Assembly: GCF_025753795.1 (NCBI RefSeq)
Contig: NZ_JAOWPS010000002.1
Coordinates: forward strand, 248,001-312,000
Source: Mesorhizobium sp. YC-39
GTDB taxonomy: Bacteria; Pseudomonadota; Alphaproteobacteria; Rhizobiales; Rhizobiaceae
Direction: 5' to 3'
Length of the DNA stretch: 64,000 nucleotides
Shown here: positions 61,622 to 64,000 of the stretch, one piece after another
Position numbering within the stretch: position 1 is the stretch's first letter
How the letters are laid out: every line of letters starts with the position of its first letter
Position numbers and translations under genes: made by a program
Notes under the pieces: generated by a model
What the model saw: the letters and a program-made list of their open reading frames with translations, nothing else
What the model was told of the DNA's origin: nothing
The model's database searches: none

Positions 61622-61683
61622 TAGTGTGGCGGATTTGAAGTTCCTGCTATGTGATCAGCATCACCTTCAGGAACGCCACACTA
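61622..61683. mobile_element. MITE-like palindrome flanked by TA
   Basis: A 58-bp segment with terminal inverted repeats GTGTGGCG / CGCCACAC and inner arms GTTCCTG / CAGGAAC, bounded on each side by TA (61622-61623 and 61682-61683). This is the form of a miniature element moved by an IS630/mariner-type transposase, which duplicates TA. It lies in the divergent promoter region of vgrG and the second FHA gene. No second copy is seen in the window. Confidence 0.5.
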
Positions 61684-61847
61684 GGCCATGTTGAGCCTAC
61701 CACAGGTTTTCCTGCCGACCAAAAAAAGAACGAGCGGCAGCTGGACCCTGCCTTATCGATTTCACCGGCTTGAAACGCTGCTGTCCTGTTATACTTGCAA
61801 GCTGCTAGAATGGTGGCGTATCGATCGGCGATCGACGGCGATTTTGG

Positions 61848-62936
61848 ATGTTCATCAGGCTGCAGATCAACAATGTCGACGCCCTGCCCGCTGGCATCCC
61901 CACCGGCTATGCAGCCCGTGATCGCGGCTTCGAAATCGGACGCGAGGCTTGTGACTGGACCTTGTCCGACCCTGACAAATTCGTCTCCGGCCGGCACTGC
62001 GAGGTCAGGTACGACGCTGGCGCGTTCTGGCTGCACGATGTCTCGCGCAATGGAACCTTCATCAACGGATCGAGCCAGCGCATGACTGGCCCGCATAGAC
62101 TCAGTCATGGCGACCGGCTGCTGATCGGCCGCTACGTCATCTCCGTAGCGATTGATGACGAGCGCGCGACGACAGGCCATGCTCAAGGCAATCGCGGTTC
62201 GACGCAACGGGAAATGCCGGTTACCACGGGCCGACCGCTGGATTTCAGCAACGAGCCTTTCTTCAGTCCGGCCGAGCAGCAACTCCGGCAGCGGGCGTCA
62301 GCGTCGACGTCTTCCTTGCTGCAGCCTATTCCTCCGCCCTCGACGGAGCCAGCACCGCGCGCCCCTGACGCAGACGAGGTGCTGCGGGCAATCGCAATCG
62401 GAGCCGGCATTTCACCGGAATTGCTTCAATTGCGTGACAAGCATGAAGTCGCTGCCGAAATCGGCGCGGTGCTGCGGACGGTGGTCGAGGAACTGGCCTT
62501 GCTGCTGAAAGCACGGGCGGCTGCGAAAATACTGGCCAAGAGCACACACCGGACGATGATAAGTGCCGCGGATAACAATCCCCTAAAGTTCGTCCCGGGA
62601 ACCGACGACATCCTTGAGATCATGTTCGCGCGGCGCAGAGCCGGCTATCTCGATGCCAGGCACAGTATCGAAGACGCGTTCCGCGATCTCAAGACGCACG
62701 AATTTGCCACCTATGCAGCCATGCAAGCTGCTCTCTCCCGGCTGCTTGACGACTTGTCGCCCGAGGCGATCGGCAAAAAGCTTCCGCCGACCTCGTTCAG
62801 TTCGAAGAAAGGCCTGGCCTGGGATGCCTTTGTCGCCAAATGGCGGACCATGGAGGAAGCCCACGAAAACGGCATGCTGGACATATTCCTGGCCTATTTC
62901 AGCGAAGCCTATGCCAAGGCCGACAAGCAAAAATAG
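61848..62936 (+). CDS. second T6SS FHA-domain protein (TagH-like)
   Basis: A 362-residue protein. The N-terminal FHA domain (about 1-105) has GFEIGREACDWTL, VSGRHCEVR and VSRNGTFIN, the phosphopeptide-binding residues. After a short Pro/Ser linker, the C-terminal domain (about 165-355, with ISAADNNPLKFVPGTDDILEIM and FRDLKTHEFATYAAMQAAL) is the same T6SS-specific domain as in the gene at 45720. It is a diverged paralogue with a much shorter linker. It starts at ATG 61848 and is followed by a gap and a second tssL. Confidence 0.88.
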   Translation: MFIRLQINNVDALPAGIPTGYAARDRGFEIGREACDWTLSDPDKFVSGRHCEVRYDAGAFWLHDVSRNGTFINGSSQRMTGPHRLSHGDRLLIGRYVISVAIDDERATTGHAQGNRGSTQREMPVTTGRPLDFSNEPFFSPAEQQLRQRASASTSSLLQPIPPPSTEPAPRAPDADEVLRAIAIGAGISPELLQLRDKHEVAAEIGAVLRTVVEELALLLKARAAAKILAKSTHRTMISAADNNPLKFVPGTDDILEIMFARRRAGYLDARHSIEDAFRDLKTHEFATYAAMQAALSRLLDDLSPEAIGKKLPPTSFSSKKGLAWDAFVAKWRTMEEAHENGMLDIFLAYFSEAYAKADKQK

Positions 62937-63346
62937 GCTGGGAAGACTGAATCGGGCGCATGCCCCGGAAATCGGATCGTTTGCTGCGCTGACCTTCGGT
63001 TGCGAAACGGATTGGGCGACTTGAAAGTATTGGAGCGTCCTTTGCGAGTCCAAAGGACGCGCGGCGCTGTAGTTGGCGAAGAAAAAATCCTTTCGCAGCA
63101 CTGCTTTAGGTTCCAATCGACAGCTTCTGAGATTACGATCACATACGACAGTTCGCCAGCGGGTAAGGCTGATTGACCTAGGGGTCTGCGGCAAATGTCA
63201 TGTTACGGCGGGATAGTGTTTTGTAGCCGACCTTCTTCCAGACACTGCCTTCGTCAGCAGCGCCTGCATTTCCTGCACATGACCAGGAACCGTTTTGCGC
63301 TTGTCTGGCGCAAGCGCGGGCATCGCGGCTGGACGGAATATCCGCA
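62937..63346. other. intergenic region with type 2 palindrome
   Basis: 410 bp without a convincing gene. A type 2 palindromic repeat lies at 63033-63072 (GAGCGTCC start, CGCTGTAG end, inner TCCTTT / AAAGGA-type arms), as at 5171-5214. The remainder should hold the promoter of the second tssL; I see no clear elements. Confidence 0.5.
63033..63072. repeat. palindromic intergenic repeat, type 2 (second copy)
   Basis: 40 bp matching the element at 5171-5214 except for the missing first bases and a few changes in the loop. It lies 1.4 kb beyond the vgrG unit, in a gap between T6SS genes. Confidence 0.65.
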
Positions 63347-64000
63347 ATGAGCTCGAAGGACAATCCTTCCGGCCCGGCGGGCAAGACCGTCATTCGCGCA
63401 AATCCACGGCGCGAGCAGAAATCGCCGCCGGCTGCACAGGGACCTGTTCTCGGCAGCAGGCAGCCCTCGCCGGTCAAGGATTCAACCATTTTCGATCCGG
63501 GTGTCGGCTCACATACGCCCCCGGGCTGGACATCCGGAACTGTGATCTATCAAGGCGCGCTTTCCAACGCCGCGATGGCAACCGGCTCTTCCGCGGCGGC
63601 GCCGGCCATGCAGCAGGATGTCCTGCTCAACGCCACGGACAGCGTCAGATATTCCGCGGCAAACCCGATCCTCGCCGCGGCCGCGCCCTTGCTGATGCTG
63701 TTCGGCCAGCTCAGGCTGTTGCCCGTCGAAAGACAGGCGGAGCCGTTGGCGGAACATGTCGCCGATGAGATTGAAAAGTTCGACCGCACAATGGAGAAAT
63801 CAGGCGTTCCTGAAGAGGATGCCCGGATCGCAAAATTCGCCCTTTGCGAAACCGCTGACGATCTGATCGGCAACCTGCCTTGGCCCAAGAAAGACGCCTG
63901 GGCGCAGCATAGCTTGCTGCCGCGGTTCTTCCACGTCGAACCCACCGGCACCGGCTTCTTCGAAGCGCTGAACAAGCTGCTGGCCACCCCGGAGGCACAT
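63347..64000 (+). CDS. tssL: second T6SS TssL (DotU/ImpK) protein, cut by the window end
   Basis: An open frame from ATG 63347 to the window edge (218 codons, no stop). After a Pro/Ser/Gly-rich N-terminal stretch of about 100 residues come the DotU-domain features: AANPILAAAAPLLMLFGQLR, FALCETADDLIGNLPW and FFHVEPTGTGFFEALNKLL. These are the standard blocks of TssL, and the first of them is not seen in the TssL encoded at 49009, so this is a different TssL subtype. A membrane helix and any OmpA domain would lie beyond the window. Confidence 0.85.
   Translation, partial: MSSKDNPSGPAGKTVIRANPRREQKSPPAAQGPVLGSRQPSPVKDSTIFDPGVGSHTPPGWTSGTVIYQGALSNAAMATGSSAAAPAMQQDVLLNATDSVRYSAANPILAAAAPLLMLFGQLRLLPVERQAEPLAEHVADEIEKFDRTMEKSGVPEEDARIAKFALCETADDLIGNLPWPKKDAWAQHSLLPRFFHVEPTGTGFFEALNKLLATPEAH

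Noticed and set aside
59827..61638. Long plus-strand ORF (603 residues) across vgrG
   Set aside because: It is a shadow of vgrG, driven by its repetitive GC-rich sequence; no family resemblance.

Overview
The window is chromosomal DNA from an alphaproteobacterium of the Rhizobiales, most likely Mesorhizobium or a close relative. The evidence is high GC content, the eipA-chpT-ctrA-sciP cell-cycle neighbourhood known from Brucella and rhizobia, GANTC (CcrM) sites in the ctrA promoter, a NolR-like ArsR regulator, and several families of rhizobial-type palindromic intergenic repeats. Species cannot be fixed from the sequence alone.

Region 1 (1-9.8 kb) is housekeeping and accessory metabolism: an alpha/beta hydrolase, a metallophosphoesterase, a Nudix hydrolase, a glutathionyl-hydroquinone reductase, a GNAT acetyltransferase, a short-chain dehydrogenase, a HugZ-like haem/flavin-fold protein, a NolR-like regulator, a TrmH-type RNA methyltransferase and a membrane-anchored coiled-coil protein. 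Four copies of a two-hairpin repeat lie between these genes.

Region 2 (9.8-18.6 kb) is a cell-cycle region. It holds eipA (DUF1134), chpT, a lone receiver-domain protein, ctrA with a regulatory upstream region, a FliJ-like gene and sciP. An HxlR regulator with a frame-broken quinone oxidoreductase, mnmA, a Gfo/Idh/MocA oxidoreductase and a CAT-anticodon tRNA also lie here.

Region 3 (18.5-23.3 kb) looks like a small acquired block. It starts at the tRNA 3' end and ends at an imperfect 16-nt copy of that end. It carries an nnrU remnant, an NTE-like patatin phospholipase with a cyclic-nucleotide-binding domain, and a class III nucleotide cyclase sandwiched between a 2Fe-2S ferredoxin domain and a Rieske domain. 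This cyclase plus cNMP-gated phospholipase pair is the best candidate here for an undescribed signalling or stress/defence system.

Region 4 (23.5-35.2 kb) is a sugar catabolic locus: a divergent FadR-type GntR regulator and a ten-gene operon with a CUT2-type ABC importer, dehydrogenases, an FAH-family enzyme, a Gfo/Idh/MocA oxidoreductase and a protein resembling D-apionate lactonase (ApnL). The likely substrate is apiose or a similar branched pentose.

Region 5 (35.2-64 kb) is a type VI secretion locus. clpV is divergent from tssA-B-C-hcp-tssE-F-G-tagH-tssJ-K-L-M-tagF, and the operon continues into a DUF2169 adaptor, a ketosynthase-like protein, a DUF4150 (PAAR-like) effector and an AT-rich presumed immunity gene. 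A convergent vgrG unit follows, then a second tagH-like gene and the start of a second tssL, cut by the window edge.
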